Origin: Teretinema zuelzerae
GTDB lineage: Bacteria; Spirochaetota; Spirochaetia; Treponematales; Treponemataceae
Reading direction: 5' to 3'
Length of the DNA stretch: 64,000 nucleotides
Assembly (NCBI RefSeq): GCF_021021555.1
Contig: NZ_JAINWA010000001.1
Span: 992,001 to 1,056,000 of the forward strand
The notes below the pieces were generated by a model. It did not search any database. It was not told where the DNA came from and worked only from the letters and a program-made list of their open reading frames with translations. Shown here piece after piece: positions 1-8,025 of this stretch. How positions within the stretch are numbered: the first letter of the stretch is position 1; each line of letters begins with the position of its first letter. The translations under genes and the position numbers were made by a program.

Positions 1-299
1 ATGAATTTTGCGCCGACGATTGTTCCGCCGAAGGCGTAGCCGATAGCCTGATGGCCGAGGCAGACGCCGAGAATCGGGATCTTGCCGGCGAAATAACGCA
101 GGGCTTCAACGCTGATTCCTGCGTTCTCCGGGCGGCCCGGACCGGGGGAAATCACCAGGCGGCTGGGATTCAGCGCCGCAATTTCAGCGACGGTCGCCTC
201 GTCGTTCCGGACGACGCGGATTTCCTCCGGGGAGAGGCGGGCCAGATATTGGTATACGTTATAGGTAAACGAATCGTAATTGTCGATGAGCACTATCAT
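1..299 (-). CDS. trpG: Anthranilate synthase component II / glutamine amidotransferase (3' part outside window)
   Basis: Class I glutamine amidotransferase, which releases ammonia from glutamine for anthranilate synthesis in tryptophan biosynthesis. Only the first 99 codons are present; the gene runs off the left edge. It opens with [14 protein letters not shown], the usual TrpG/PabA start, and has the oxyanion-loop [11 protein letters not shown]. It also has the nucleophile elbow [15 protein letters not shown] with the catalytic Cys. ATG is at 299-297 and overlaps the trpE stop in ATGA, so the two are translationally coupled. A dual TrpG/PabA role is possible, but pairing with a TrpE-type partner favours tryptophan. 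Confidence 0.93.
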   Translation of the reverse strand, partial: MIVLIDNYDSFTYNVYQYLARLSPEEIRVVRNDEATVAEIAALNPSRLVISPGPGRPENAGISVEALRYFAGKIPILGVCLGHQAIGYAFGGTIVGAKF

Positions 300-1726
300 T
301 TCTTCTCTCCTTCCAGCACAGACCGCATTGCCATCAGCTTCTCGTTTGTTTCTTCCCATTCGCGCTCGGGGTCCGAAGCGTGGACGATTCCCGCGCCGGC
401 CTGAAGCGTCCAGAATTTACCTTTTTTCAGGGCGCAGCGGATCGCGATGCAGAAGTCGAGGTCGCCGTCCGGTTCGATGTAACCGACCGCTCCCGCATAG
501 AAGGAACGCTTCTCGCGCTCGAGCCGGGACAGGGTTTCGATCGCCCGTATCTTGGGAGCGCCCGAAACGGTGCCGGCGGGAAAGGCCGAGCGCAGCACGT
601 CGATTCCGCGGGCAGGCTTTCCGGACAAGCCGTTTCCGCCGTTTCCGGTTTGGCCGACCACGTCCGATACGATGTGCATCACATGGCTGAACATTTCGAC
701 TTCCATATTGCGTGTGAGCCTGACTGTTCCGGGAAGGCAGACGCGGCCGAGATCGTTGCGGGCCAGATCCACGAGCATCAGATGCTCAGCCCGCTCCTTG
801 GGGTCCGCGAGAAGCTCTTCGCGGAGCACCGCGTCCTCGGCCGCGTTTTTTCCGCGCCTGCGGGTGCCGGCTATCGGCCTGATCGAAGCGACGGAATCGC
901 GCACGCGCACGAGGCTTTCCGGAGAGGCGCCGACCAGCTGGTAGCCGCCGAAATCCAGATAAAAAAGATAGGGGGACGGGCTTTTCGAGCGGAGGCGCCG
1001 GTATACCTCGAGGGCGGATTCCGCCGATTCAAGGACGAGGCGGCGGGACATGACGCATTGAAGGAGGTTCCCCGCGACGATGTCTTCTTTTATGCTGCGG
1101 ACACCCGAAACGAATTCGTCATGGCTCTTCCCGAGATCAGTCGCGACAGAGCAGGAAGAAGATTCCGCGGGCGGGGCGAGATACGAAAAATCGAGATCGC
1201 CGAGCCGAGCCTTGATCTCCGCGACGGCCGCTTCAAGATCAATCTCGTGCTGCTCGTAATTCAGGGCGAGAATATGGATGGTGTCTGTGAAATGATCGAA
1301 TACCAGGTACACGTGGCCGACGATGAACTCGGATTCGGGAATTCCGGTCGAGTCTTCCTGGGAGGAAAGCGCGATTGTGTCGCAGCGGGCGCAGAACTCG
1401 TAGCCGAGAAAACCGATTCCGGCGCCGGGAAGGGGAATTCCGTCCGGCGGCAGGACGTTCTGGGAAGCTACAGACATCTGGGCGTCGAGTATGTCTCCTT
1501 CGGTAAAGGGAACATCGACGCCTTCGATGGTGAAACGGACGCCAGAATCATCTTCCCGTATCCGGAAGGCTTCCCGGGCGAGGATGATGGAATACCGGTC
1601 CCGACCGTGCGTGAAGGACGCGGATTCGAGAATAGCCAGAGCTCCCAGTTTTTTCGCAAGGGCGAAGGGCGTATACCGTTCGCCGGGTATTGAAGTTACG
1701 ATAGCGTCGCCGCGTTTCAGATTCAT
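296..1726 (-). CDS. trpE: Anthranilate synthase component I
   Basis: Chorismate-utilising enzyme of 476 aa that makes anthranilate with TrpG. The N-terminal domain carries ILESAS near residue 33, matching the LLES-type tryptophan feedback site. The C-terminal catalytic half has [35 protein letters not shown] and [19 protein letters not shown], all hallmarks of TrpE/PabB. The feedback motif and overlap with trpG make TrpE more likely than PabB. Transcription probably starts near 1823 from a strong promoter embedded in two operator-like palindromes. The roughly 97-nt leader holds no Trp-rich leader peptide, so repression rather than ribosome-mediated attenuation is expected. Confidence 0.94.
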   Translation of the reverse strand: MNLKRGDAIVTSIPGERYTPFALAKKLGALAILESASFTHGRDRYSIILAREAFRIREDDSGVRFTIEGVDVPFTEGDILDAQMSVASQNVLPPDGIPLPGAGIGFLGYEFCARCDTIALSSQEDSTGIPESEFIVGHVYLVFDHFTDTIHILALNYEQHEIDLEAAVAEIKARLGDLDFSYLAPPAESSSCSVATDLGKSHDEFVSGVRSIKEDIVAGNLLQCVMSRRLVLESAESALEVYRRLRSKSPSPYLFYLDFGGYQLVGASPESLVRVRDSVASIRPIAGTRRRGKNAAEDAVLREELLADPKERAEHLMLVDLARNDLGRVCLPGTVRLTRNMEVEMFSHVMHIVSDVVGQTGNGGNGLSGKPARGIDVLRSAFPAGTVSGAPKIRAIETLSRLEREKRSFYAGAVGYIEPDGDLDFCIAIRCALKKGKFWTLQAGAGIVHASDPEREWEETNEKLMAMRSVLEGEKK

Positions 1727-1790
1727 CCGGAGTTCTCCTGTTTCGGTTATGACTCGCGAGCGCTTACATTGCGCGCTCGATACATTGCCG

Positions 1791-1828
1791 CTTTCAGGAT
1801 GTTACTACTAATAGTAACATCCTGAAAG
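1791..1828. promoter_or_regulatory. Perfect 17-bp inverted repeat over the trpE start site (operator O1)
   Basis: Arms CTTTCAGGATGTTACTA and its exact complement are separated by CTAA. The core ATGTTACTA...TAGTAACAT (1799-1820) recurs imperfectly at 1847-1868. It is not followed by a T-run in either direction, so it reads as an operator rather than a terminator. Confidence 0.7.
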
Positions 1829-1829
1829 C

Positions 1830-1859
1830 ACTATACAAGTTTCACCGTGTTACTGTCAA
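1830..1859 (-). promoter_or_regulatory. Sigma-70 promoter of trpEG
   Basis: On the minus strand TTGACA (1859-1854) is followed after 18 bp by TATAGT (1835-1830), giving a start near 1823. The -35 hexamer lies inside the second palindrome (1847-1868), and the start site lies inside the first (1791-1828). Confidence 0.75.
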
Positions 1860-1868
1860 TAGAAACAT
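1847..1868. promoter_or_regulatory. Second, imperfect operator copy (O2) over the trpE -35
   Basis: GTGTTACT-N6-AGAAACAT is an imperfect dyad matching the O1 core half-sites. Its centre is 48 bp from the O1 centre, and it covers the trpE -35 hexamer. No regulator gene for it is visible in the window. Confidence 0.55.
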
Positions 1869-1884
1869 CTAAAAAAAAGAGGTT

Positions 1885-1914
1885 TTGAGTTTCTCTTCTG
1901 TTCCATGCTACAAT
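1885..1914 (+). promoter_or_regulatory. Promoter of the ATP-cone/Mrr gene, leaderless type
   Basis: TTGAGT (1885-1890), an 18-bp spacer and TACAAT (1909-1914) preceded by TGC. Only 6 nt separate the -10 from ATG 1921 and no Shine-Dalgarno is present, so the transcript should start at or within a base or two of the start codon. Confidence 0.55.
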
Positions 1915-1920
1915 TTGCCC

Positions 1921-2778
1921 ATGAACGCACCAAACGCACCGCGAAACATACTCGTCCGCAAAGCCTCCGGGGAAGAAGAATCGTTCGAGCCGGAAAAGCT
2001 CCTGCAATCGCTGCGATCGGCCGGCGCCGACGATGCAATGGCGAATGAAATTCTCGCGGACATAGAGAAATGGCTTACGAACGGTACGCCGACCCGAAAA
2101 ATTTACGCGCGCGCGCTATCCCTGCTCGGCCACCGCACGAAGAGCGCGGCCGGAAGATACCGCATAAAAGACGCACTCATGGAGCTGGGCAACTCGGGTC
2201 GACCCTTCGAAATATTCGTCGGAGAGATTTTCAAGGCGAAGGGATACGAGGTGGAAACCGGAATCGTGGTTCAGGGGAAAAGCATCACCCACGAAATGGA
2301 TGTAATCGCAACGGGACACGGAAGGCAGCACCTGGTGGAATGCAAGTACAGCCAGATGCAGGGAAACCACGTAAGCATCCAGGTGCCGCTCTATGTCCAC
2401 TCGCGGATCAACGATATCGTGGCGCTCAGGCAAACCCTGAACGAATACCGGAATCTCAGATTTACCGGATGGATCGCCACCAACACACGCTTTTCAACCG
2501 ATTCGATACAGTATTCATCCGATTACAGTCTCGAGCTGCTCTCCTGGGACTATCCGCGCGGAGAATCCCTCAGGAACATCATTGAACGGGACAGAATTTT
2601 TCCGGTCACGATACTTTCCGCCCTGAATCCGAAGGAGAAAGTCTCGCTCATAGCCCGGGATATCGTTACCTGCGGCCAGCTCGCGGCAAACAGAGGCGTT
2701 CTCAAGGATATGGGAATATCCGGTAAAAAGGAGACGATTCTCCTGGACGAGCTGGGAATGATTGAAACGGGAAGATAA
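1921..2778 (+). CDS. ATP-cone domain protein with Mrr-like restriction endonuclease fold
   Basis: 285 aa. Residues about 8-90 resemble an ATP-cone (VRKASGEEESFEPEKLLQSLRSAGA), the nucleotide-sensing module also found in NrdR and ribonucleotide reductases. Residues about 95-210 look like the Mrr_cat/PD-(D/E)xK nuclease fold, with the likely active-site set HEMDVIA followed by VECKYSQ. Proteins of this architecture are widespread but lack a settled role; ATP- or dATP-gated nuclease activity is a guess. I start it at ATG 1921 rather than an upstream in-frame codon because the promoter -10 lies immediately before it. It stands alone, divergent from trpE. Confidence 0.75.
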   Translation: MNAPNAPRNILVRKASGEEESFEPEKLLQSLRSAGADDAMANEILADIEKWLTNGTPTRKIYARALSLLGHRTKSAAGRYRIKDALMELGNSGRPFEIFVGEIFKAKGYEVETGIVVQGKSITHEMDVIATGHGRQHLVECKYSQMQGNHVSIQVPLYVHSRINDIVALRQTLNEYRNLRFTGWIATNTRFSTDSIQYSSDYSLELLSWDYPRGESLRNIIERDRIFPVTILSALNPKEKVSLIARDIVTCGQLAANRGVLKDMGISGKKETILLDELGMIETGR

Positions 2779-2916
2779 ATACGTATAAAAAACCGCAAAT
2801 ATTTCATTTTTTTGCATAATTATGCATTGACCAAAAAAAGGCGAAGTGATAGTTTGTATTCATCGCTGATCGTTGCAAGAAAAAGGCAACGAAGGCAACA
2901 CAGAAAAAAGACAAGG

Positions 2917-2955
2917 GAGTCATTTTCGGCAATCCGAAAATGACTCTTTTTTTTT
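2917..2955 (+). terminator. Strong intrinsic terminator hairpin 1
   Basis: Perfect 13-bp arms GAGTCATTTTCGG (2917-2929) and CCGAAAATGACTC (2934-2946), loop CAAT, then nine T (2947-2955). It lies 138 nt after the nuclease-fold gene and 71 nt before the transporter start. It may end the first gene, attenuate the second, or both. Confidence 0.85.
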
Positions 2956-2967
2956 ATTTTTACCACA

Positions 2968-3010
2968 AGACGGCAAGGCGGCCATCAACCCGCCCTGCCG
3001 TCTTTTTTTT
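2968..3010 (+). terminator. Intrinsic terminator hairpin 2, just before the pyrimidine operon
   Basis: Arms AGACGGCAAGGCGG (2968-2981) and CCGCCCTGCCGTCT (2990-3003) pair with one A-C mismatch and are followed by a run of eight T (3003-3010). The next gene starts only 16 nt later, so transcription of the operon must either pass through this hairpin or start inside it. Confidence 0.8.
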
Positions 3011-3025
3011 CAGGAGAGCGCCCAG

Positions 3026-3820
3026 ATGAACAGCATCACAGAGCGAATAAGCAGTAAAGACGAAATCGTCATGGACAAAGTCGGAATGACGTATCAAGCG
3101 GACGGAGGAAAAAGCGTCGCAGCCCTCTCCGAGGTATCCTTTTCCATCCATAAGGGGGAGTTCATCTCCCTCCTCGGACCCTCCGGCTGCGGAAAAACCA
3201 CTCTCCTGCGCATCATCGCGGATTTGATCAAACCGACTACGGGCAAGGTTTTCGTCGCTGGAGATACGCCCGAATCCGCGCGGAAAAGCAGAAAGTACGG
3301 AATCGTATTCCAGAATTCGGTGTTGTACGACTGGAGGAGCGTTCGGGCGAACATACAGCTTCCCCTCGAGGTTATGAGAGTGCCGAAGCCGGAATGGAAG
3401 GAGAGAATCGATTCCATGCTGGAGCTCGTGGGACTGTCGGACTTCGGTTCGCATTATCCGCATCAACTTTCCGGAGGCATGCAGCAGCGGGTGTCCATCG
3501 CCCGGGCGTTGGCCATCAATCCTGAAATTCTGCTCATGGACGAACCTTTTTCCGCGCTGGATGAATTCACGCGAGAGAAGCTGCACGAAGATTTATTGCG
3601 CATTTGGAGAAGGACAAACAAGACGATCGTTTTCGTAACGCACAACATAGCCGAATCGGCATATCTTTCGGACCGGGTGTGCGTCCTGTCGCCTCATCCG
3701 GGAAGGCTTTCCGCGGTCGTCGACGTCGATCTGCCGCGCCCCCGCACGGCGGAACTCAGGCAGAAACCTGAATTTCACGCTCTCGTGGCGAAAATTCGCA
3801 ACAGCTTCGAGGGAGTATGA
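3026..3820 (+). CDS. ABC transporter ATPase, nitrate/sulfonate/pyrimidine class
   Basis: 264-aa nucleotide-binding subunit of the SsuB/TauB/ThiZ class, energising the two permeases encoded next. Walker A GPSGCGKTT, Q-loop VFQNSVLYDW, signature LSGGMQQRV, Walker B ILLMDEPFSALD and the switch His in VFVTHNIAESA are all present. ATG 3026 is chosen because AGGAG sits 9 nt upstream and terminator hairpin 2 ends just before it. Its stop overlaps the next start in ATGA. Cargo is inferred from the pyrimidine catabolic genes downstream; thiamine precursors remain possible for this transporter class. Confidence 0.92.
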   Translation: MNSITERISSKDEIVMDKVGMTYQADGGKSVAALSEVSFSIHKGEFISLLGPSGCGKTTLLRIIADLIKPTTGKVFVAGDTPESARKSRKYGIVFQNSVLYDWRSVRANIQLPLEVMRVPKPEWKERIDSMLELVGLSDFGSHYPHQLSGGMQQRVSIARALAINPEILLMDEPFSALDEFTREKLHEDLLRIWRRTNKTIVFVTHNIAESAYLSDRVCVLSPHPGRLSAVVDVDLPRPRTAELRQKPEFHALVAKIRNSFEGV

Positions 3821-4656
3821 CGATGAAAACCGGATCGCTCCTGTCGAACGAAAAGCTCATCCCCTGTGTGTGGACTATCGGACTGGCCGTTCTCTGGGAA
3901 GGAGTCGCCTTCATTCTTGCGGAAATCGTTCAGGATCAAATGGCCGGGATGAGGCTCCCCTACCTTCACGACATCCTGATCACGCTCGTTCAGAATGCGG
4001 GATTTCTCGCAGGAGCGAGCGCCACGACGCTGAGCCGCGCGATTCTGGGATTCGCGGCAGGCGCGGCCGCGGGGTTTCTGCTGGCTATCGCAATGAGCCT
4101 CTACTCCCGGCTCGAGAAGGCTTTGTACCCCTATCTGCTGCTTTCGCAGATGATTCCGATCCTGGGGCTCGCGCCGGTCGTGGTGTCGATCGTGAGAAAG
4201 GCGCAGATCGGTCCGTACACAATCGCCGCGAGCGATATTACCAGGGTCATAATCGCCGGATACATCACGTTTTTTCCGGTGGCGACGAACATACTGTCCG
4301 GCTTGAAAAGCGTAGATCGGGACAAACGCAATCTGATGTATTCCTACGCCGCGGGCAAACCGACGGTGTACGCGAAACTCATGATTCCCTTCTGCGTGCC
4401 GTATCTTTTCACCGGCATGAAGATAGCGGCTCCTCTCGCGATCACCGCATCGATTCTTGTCGACAGCCTCGGCGCGGCGGAAGGAATCGGATACAACCTG
4501 ACCTACGCGTTGTATACAGGCGCCTACCCGGTGTTCTGGGCAAGCGTTCTGTGCAGCGCCGCCTTGGGAATCGCCGGATACAGCGTCGCCGCTTTCTTCG
4601 AGAGAATTTGCCTTCCGTGGAAGACTGCAGTTCAGAAAAAGGAGGCGGGAGTATGA
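3817..4656 (+). CDS. ABC transporter permease 1 (pyrimidine-type importer)
   Basis: 279-aa inner-membrane permease of the BPD_transp_1 family, SsuC/ThiX-like. It is hydrophobic throughout, with about six membrane segments. The cytoplasmic coupling region around YSYAAGKPTVYAKLMIPFCVPYLFTG resembles the EAA loop that docks on the ATPase. It overlaps the ATPase gene by 4 nt and the second permease by 4 nt, so the three proteins are probably made in fixed ratio. A downstream ATG at 3823 is an alternative start. Confidence 0.9.
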   Translation: MTMKTGSLLSNEKLIPCVWTIGLAVLWEGVAFILAEIVQDQMAGMRLPYLHDILITLVQNAGFLAGASATTLSRAILGFAAGAAAGFLLAIAMSLYSRLEKALYPYLLLSQMIPILGLAPVVVSIVRKAQIGPYTIAASDITRVIIAGYITFFPVATNILSGLKSVDRDKRNLMYSYAAGKPTVYAKLMIPFCVPYLFTGMKIAAPLAITASILVDSLGAAEGIGYNLTYALYTGAYPVFWASVLCSAALGIAGYSVAAFFERICLPWKTAVQKKEAGV

Positions 4657-5447
4657 CCGGAAAGCTGCAAAAAGCCGTCAAGAGGTTATGGAAGGACGCG
4701 GAGGGATTCGTTCTTCCGGCGCTGTTCGGGATCCTTATCATCGCGTTCTGGGAGAAAAAGGTGTTCCACGCGCTCCTGGGAGTCAAGGTGCTCCAGTTGC
4801 CGATACCGAGCAGAATAACGGCGGTGTTTCTGGAAAATGCGCACCGCATGGCGCCGGACTCGCTGGCGACTCTGAACACGGCGCTTTCAGGCATGATTCT
4901 GGGGTCTTTGGCGGGATTCGCGGTCGCGCTCATTGCGACCATGTTTCCCAAATGGGGAGCGGGCGCGCTTACGCTGCTTTCCGCAATGAACGCGGTTCCG
5001 GTCGTCGCTCTTTCGCCGATCATGAACGTCTGGTTTGCCGACGCGGAAAGCGCGAAGACGGCTGTGGTCGCGATCGTCTGCATGGTCGCCATGGCCGCGA
5101 ACGCGTTCAGGGGAATGAACGACACAAAACAGTTCGCTCTCGATCTTATGAAGTCGTACGCGGGTTCGAAGCGGCAGATATTCCTGAAGCTTCGGCTGCC
5201 GAACAGCGTTCCCTACGTCTTTACCGGACTCAGGATCAATGTAGCGGCGGCCATGATCGGAGCCATAGTAAGCGAGTATTTTTCCCCGGCCAGCAAGGGC
5301 TTGGGATACGGAATCAGAAACCGGCTCTCGACGGGTCAATTCCCGTTGGGGTGGGCATATATCATCGCAGCGTCGCTCATCGGCATCGCATTGTACGCGG
5401 CCGTAGCGGCTCTGGAGCGCTGGGCAACGACGCACAGACAAGTTTGA
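4653..5447 (+). CDS. ABC transporter permease 2 (pyrimidine-type importer)
   Basis: 264-aa membrane permease homologous to the previous one; the pair probably forms a heterodimer. The EAA-like loop is KSYAGSKRQIFLKLRLPNSVPYVFTGLRI. The start at 4653 is supported by GGAGG at 4641-4645 and ATGA overlap with permease 1. A long open frame continues upstream but is out of frame with permease 1 and is coding shadow. The binding protein follows after 19 nt. Confidence 0.9.
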   Translation: MTGKLQKAVKRLWKDAEGFVLPALFGILIIAFWEKKVFHALLGVKVLQLPIPSRITAVFLENAHRMAPDSLATLNTALSGMILGSLAGFAVALIATMFPKWGAGALTLLSAMNAVPVVALSPIMNVWFADAESAKTAVVAIVCMVAMAANAFRGMNDTKQFALDLMKSYAGSKRQIFLKLRLPNSVPYVFTGLRINVAAAMIGAIVSEYFSPASKGLGYGIRNRLSTGQFPLGWAYIIAASLIGIALYAAVAALERWATTHRQV

Positions 5448-5466
5448 GAGAAGCGGAGGTAAGAGA

Positions 5467-6519
5467 ATGCAGGCACTCAAGCGAAACAGGATTGTTACAA
5501 CGGCGGTTCTCGCGGCGTCCATGGCGGCGTCCGCGTGGGCGGGAGGAACGGCGGAAGCGGCGGGAGCGGCAAAAACCGACGAGCTGACGCTCCATCTGAA
5601 ATGGCTCCCCCAGGCGCAATTCATGGGCTATTACGTCGCGGACGCGATGGGCTACTACGCCGAGGAAGGTTTGAAGGTGACGATTACGCCGTGCGACGGA
5701 ACCATACCGCCGGAGCAGGGAGTCAGCACCGGAACGGCGGACATCGGGGTAACCTGGGTTCCGACCCTGCTCACCTATAAGGCGCAGGGCTACGATTTCG
5801 TCGAAGTAGCGCAAATCTATCAGAAGTCCGGTCTTTTGCTCATTGCGAAAAAGACTTCCGGAATTTCTTCCGCGAAGGACATCACGGCTTCCACGAAGGT
5901 GGGAAACTGGGGATTGGGGAACGAATACGAGGTCAAGGCGCTGCTGCAGAAGCTCGGACTGCCGACAGGCTACACCAACCAGGATTTCACCATGAACGGT
6001 TTTCACCGGGGAGACATCGATCTTGCTTCCGCGATGACCTACAACGAATACGGCCTGGTAATAAACAGCTATCAGGGAGCGCTCGGCTACGGCAAAGACA
6101 ATGTTACCGTCATCGACATGAATGCCGAAGGCGTCGCGATGATGGAAGACTGCCTGTTCGTTTCCAAGGAATGGCTGAGCGACAAGAAAAACGAAGACAA
6201 GCTCGTCAGGTTCCTGAGAGCGTCCCTGAAGGGCTGGAAGACGGCTTGCGAAGACACCGACAAGGCGGCTGAAATCGTAATGAAGGCCGGTTCGAGCATT
6301 TCGCTCGAGCACCAGAAGTTCATGGCGGCGGAGGTAAAAAAACTCGTGTCGCCCGATGCAGCGCCGATCGGATCCTTTAATCAGGCGAAGCTCGCTCAAA
6401 CGCTGGACTTGACTCAGCGCTACGCTGAACTGGGCGACTCGAGCGCGATGAAAGCCCTGAAGGCCATGAAGCTGACCGATTTATACACTGATACATACTA
6501 CCAGCTCGCCGCGAAATAA
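5467..6519 (+). CDS. NMT1/THI5-like substrate-binding protein
   Basis: 350-aa exported binding protein for the preceding ABC importer. It has a type I signal peptide (basic KRNR, hydrophobic core, cleavage near AWA-GG) and no lipobox Cys. The mature start LTLHLKWLPQAQFMGYYVADAMGYYAEEGL is characteristic of the NMT1/THI5 fold used for thiamine precursors, riboflavin and pyrimidines. The next gene is dihydropyrimidinase, so uracil, thymine or a hydantoin-like compound is the likely ligand. That ligand is inference from context. Confidence 0.9.
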   Translation: MQALKRNRIVTTAVLAASMAASAWAGGTAEAAGAAKTDELTLHLKWLPQAQFMGYYVADAMGYYAEEGLKVTITPCDGTIPPEQGVSTGTADIGVTWVPTLLTYKAQGYDFVEVAQIYQKSGLLLIAKKTSGISSAKDITASTKVGNWGLGNEYEVKALLQKLGLPTGYTNQDFTMNGFHRGDIDLASAMTYNEYGLVINSYQGALGYGKDNVTVIDMNAEGVAMMEDCLFVSKEWLSDKKNEDKLVRFLRASLKGWKTACEDTDKAAEIVMKAGSSISLEHQKFMAAEVKKLVSPDAAPIGSFNQAKLAQTLDLTQRYAELGDSSAMKALKAMKLTDLYTDTYYQLAAK

Positions 6520-6628
6520 ACGGGCAGAGCAGAAGCAACACGGCGATACAGCCGTTAGCCGGACGGCGGAGACGGATGAGTACGATCCGCCTTCGCCATT
6601 CGGCCTTTGAAAGAGAGCGGAGGTTGTC

Positions 6629-7996
6629 ATGGATGTCATCATTCGGAACGGAACAGTCGTTACCGCCGCGGAATCGTATATCGCGGACGTAGGAATAAAG
6701 GACGGCAAAATCGCCGCCGTGGGCGCGGGCCTTGAAGATCCCGGCGCGCGCATCGTCGAAGCGAAAGGTCTTTTAGTGTTGCCCGGCGCGATCGATGCGC
6801 ATACCCATCTCGCGATGCCGTTCGGAGGCACCGTCTCCGCCGACGACTACCGGTCGGGAACAACCGCGGCTTTATGCGGAGGAGTTACGACCGTCATCGA
6901 TTACGCGATTCAGAGAAAAGGCGCCGGCATCATCGAAACAGTGGAGAAGCGGAGGGCGCTCGCTGAAGAACAGGCCTGCGCCGATTTCGCCTTCCACTGC
7001 GCGGTGACCGATCTCAACGGGGGCGCCGTTCTCGAAGAATTTCGCAAAGCCGTCGAGTACGGAGTCACCAGCCTGAAGTGCTTCATGGTGTACAAGAAAG
7101 AAGGAATGATGGTCGACGACGGAACCCTGGCGAAGGTTCTGCTCAAGGCGAAAGAAACAGGAATGCTGGTGAACATACACGCCGAAAATCCCGACCTCAT
7201 CGATCTGAGAGTCGCCCAGTTTCTCGCGGAGGGAAAAACATCGCCCTGGCACCATTATTTGAGCCGTCCGGAATTCGTGGAGGCGGAGGCGGACATCAGA
7301 GCGATACACCTCGCGAAAAACCTGGGAACGCCGTTGTACATCGTGCACCTCGCAAACGAAGAAGGCGCCGCTGCAGTCACGAAGGCAAGGGATGAAGGAT
7401 ACGACATTATCGCTGAAACCTGCCCGCAGTATCTTCAATTCACCAGCGACGTATATAAAAGAGAAGACGGTCGCAATTTCGTCTGTTCCCCGCCGATCAA
7501 GGGAGAGGAAAGCAGGAATGCGTTATGGGACGCCTTGCGGCGCGGAGACATTTCCGTCGTAGCGACAGACCACTGTCCCTTCCAGAGCTTTGAAAAAGAC
7601 TGGGGGAAGGACGACTTTACCAAGATACCGAACGGATGCGGAGGAATAGAACAGATGTATCCGTACATGCTGAGCGCGGCCGGCGAAGGAAAAATTACGT
7701 ATGAAAAAGCGGTGGAAGTGTGCGCGGCGAACCCTGCCAGACTATTCGGCTGTACGGGGAAAGGTTCAATAGCGGTCGGAAAAGACGCGGACATAGTGCT
7801 CTACGACCCGGCTTTGGATTATACCGTGACCGCGGCCGCATCCAATTCGAATTGCGATCACACCATTTGGGAAGGAACTACGCTGACCGGATATCCGGTT
7901 CAAACATGGCTCCGCGGAAACCTGGTCTACGACCGCGGCGAATTCCTGGGCAAACCGGGAGACGGACGCTTCATTCGGCGCGCCCTACGTAAGTAG
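6629..7996 (+). CDS. hydA: Dihydropyrimidinase / D-hydantoinase
   Basis: 455-aa cyclic amidohydrolase that opens dihydrouracil or dihydrothymine to the N-carbamoyl-beta-amino acid, the second step of reductive pyrimidine breakdown. Metal-site motifs are in order: DAHTHLAMPFGG, the carbamylated Lys in SLKCFMVYKKEG, NIHAEN, YIVHLANEEG and VATDHCPF. Length is normal for the family. GGAGG lies upstream of ATG 6629. The 109-nt gap after the binding protein contains only a GGCGGA/TCCGCC stem without a T-run, so the operon probably continues. Confidence 0.93.
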   Translation: MDVIIRNGTVVTAAESYIADVGIKDGKIAAVGAGLEDPGARIVEAKGLLVLPGAIDAHTHLAMPFGGTVSADDYRSGTTAALCGGVTTVIDYAIQRKGAGIIETVEKRRALAEEQACADFAFHCAVTDLNGGAVLEEFRKAVEYGVTSLKCFMVYKKEGMMVDDGTLAKVLLKAKETGMLVNIHAENPDLIDLRVAQFLAEGKTSPWHHYLSRPEFVEAEADIRAIHLAKNLGTPLYIVHLANEEGAAAVTKARDEGYDIIAETCPQYLQFTSDVYKREDGRNFVCSPPIKGEESRNALWDALRRGDISVVATDHCPFQSFEKDWGKDDFTKIPNGCGGIEQMYPYMLSAAGEGKITYEKAVEVCAANPARLFGCTGKGSIAVGKDADIVLYDPALDYTVTAAASNSNCDHTIWEGTTLTGYPVQTWLRGNLVYDRGEFLGKPGDGRFIRRALRK

Positions 7997-8025
7997 CGCG
8001 GAACACCACAAAGGGAAAACAAGAG

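Noticed and set aside
380-1693. Long plus-strand open frame (437 codons) over trpE
   Set aside because: Antisense to a clearly conserved trpE. It is a by-product of GC-rich codon use, with no domain recognisable and no ribosome site.
1740-1823. Trp leader peptide for attenuation before trpE
   Set aside because: The only short frame in the leader (about 12 codons) has no Trp codons, and no terminator with T-run follows.
2860-3025. TPP or other known riboswitch before the NMT1/THI5-type transporter
   Set aside because: No CUGAGA/THI-box or other familiar consensus was found; only generic hairpins and terminators.
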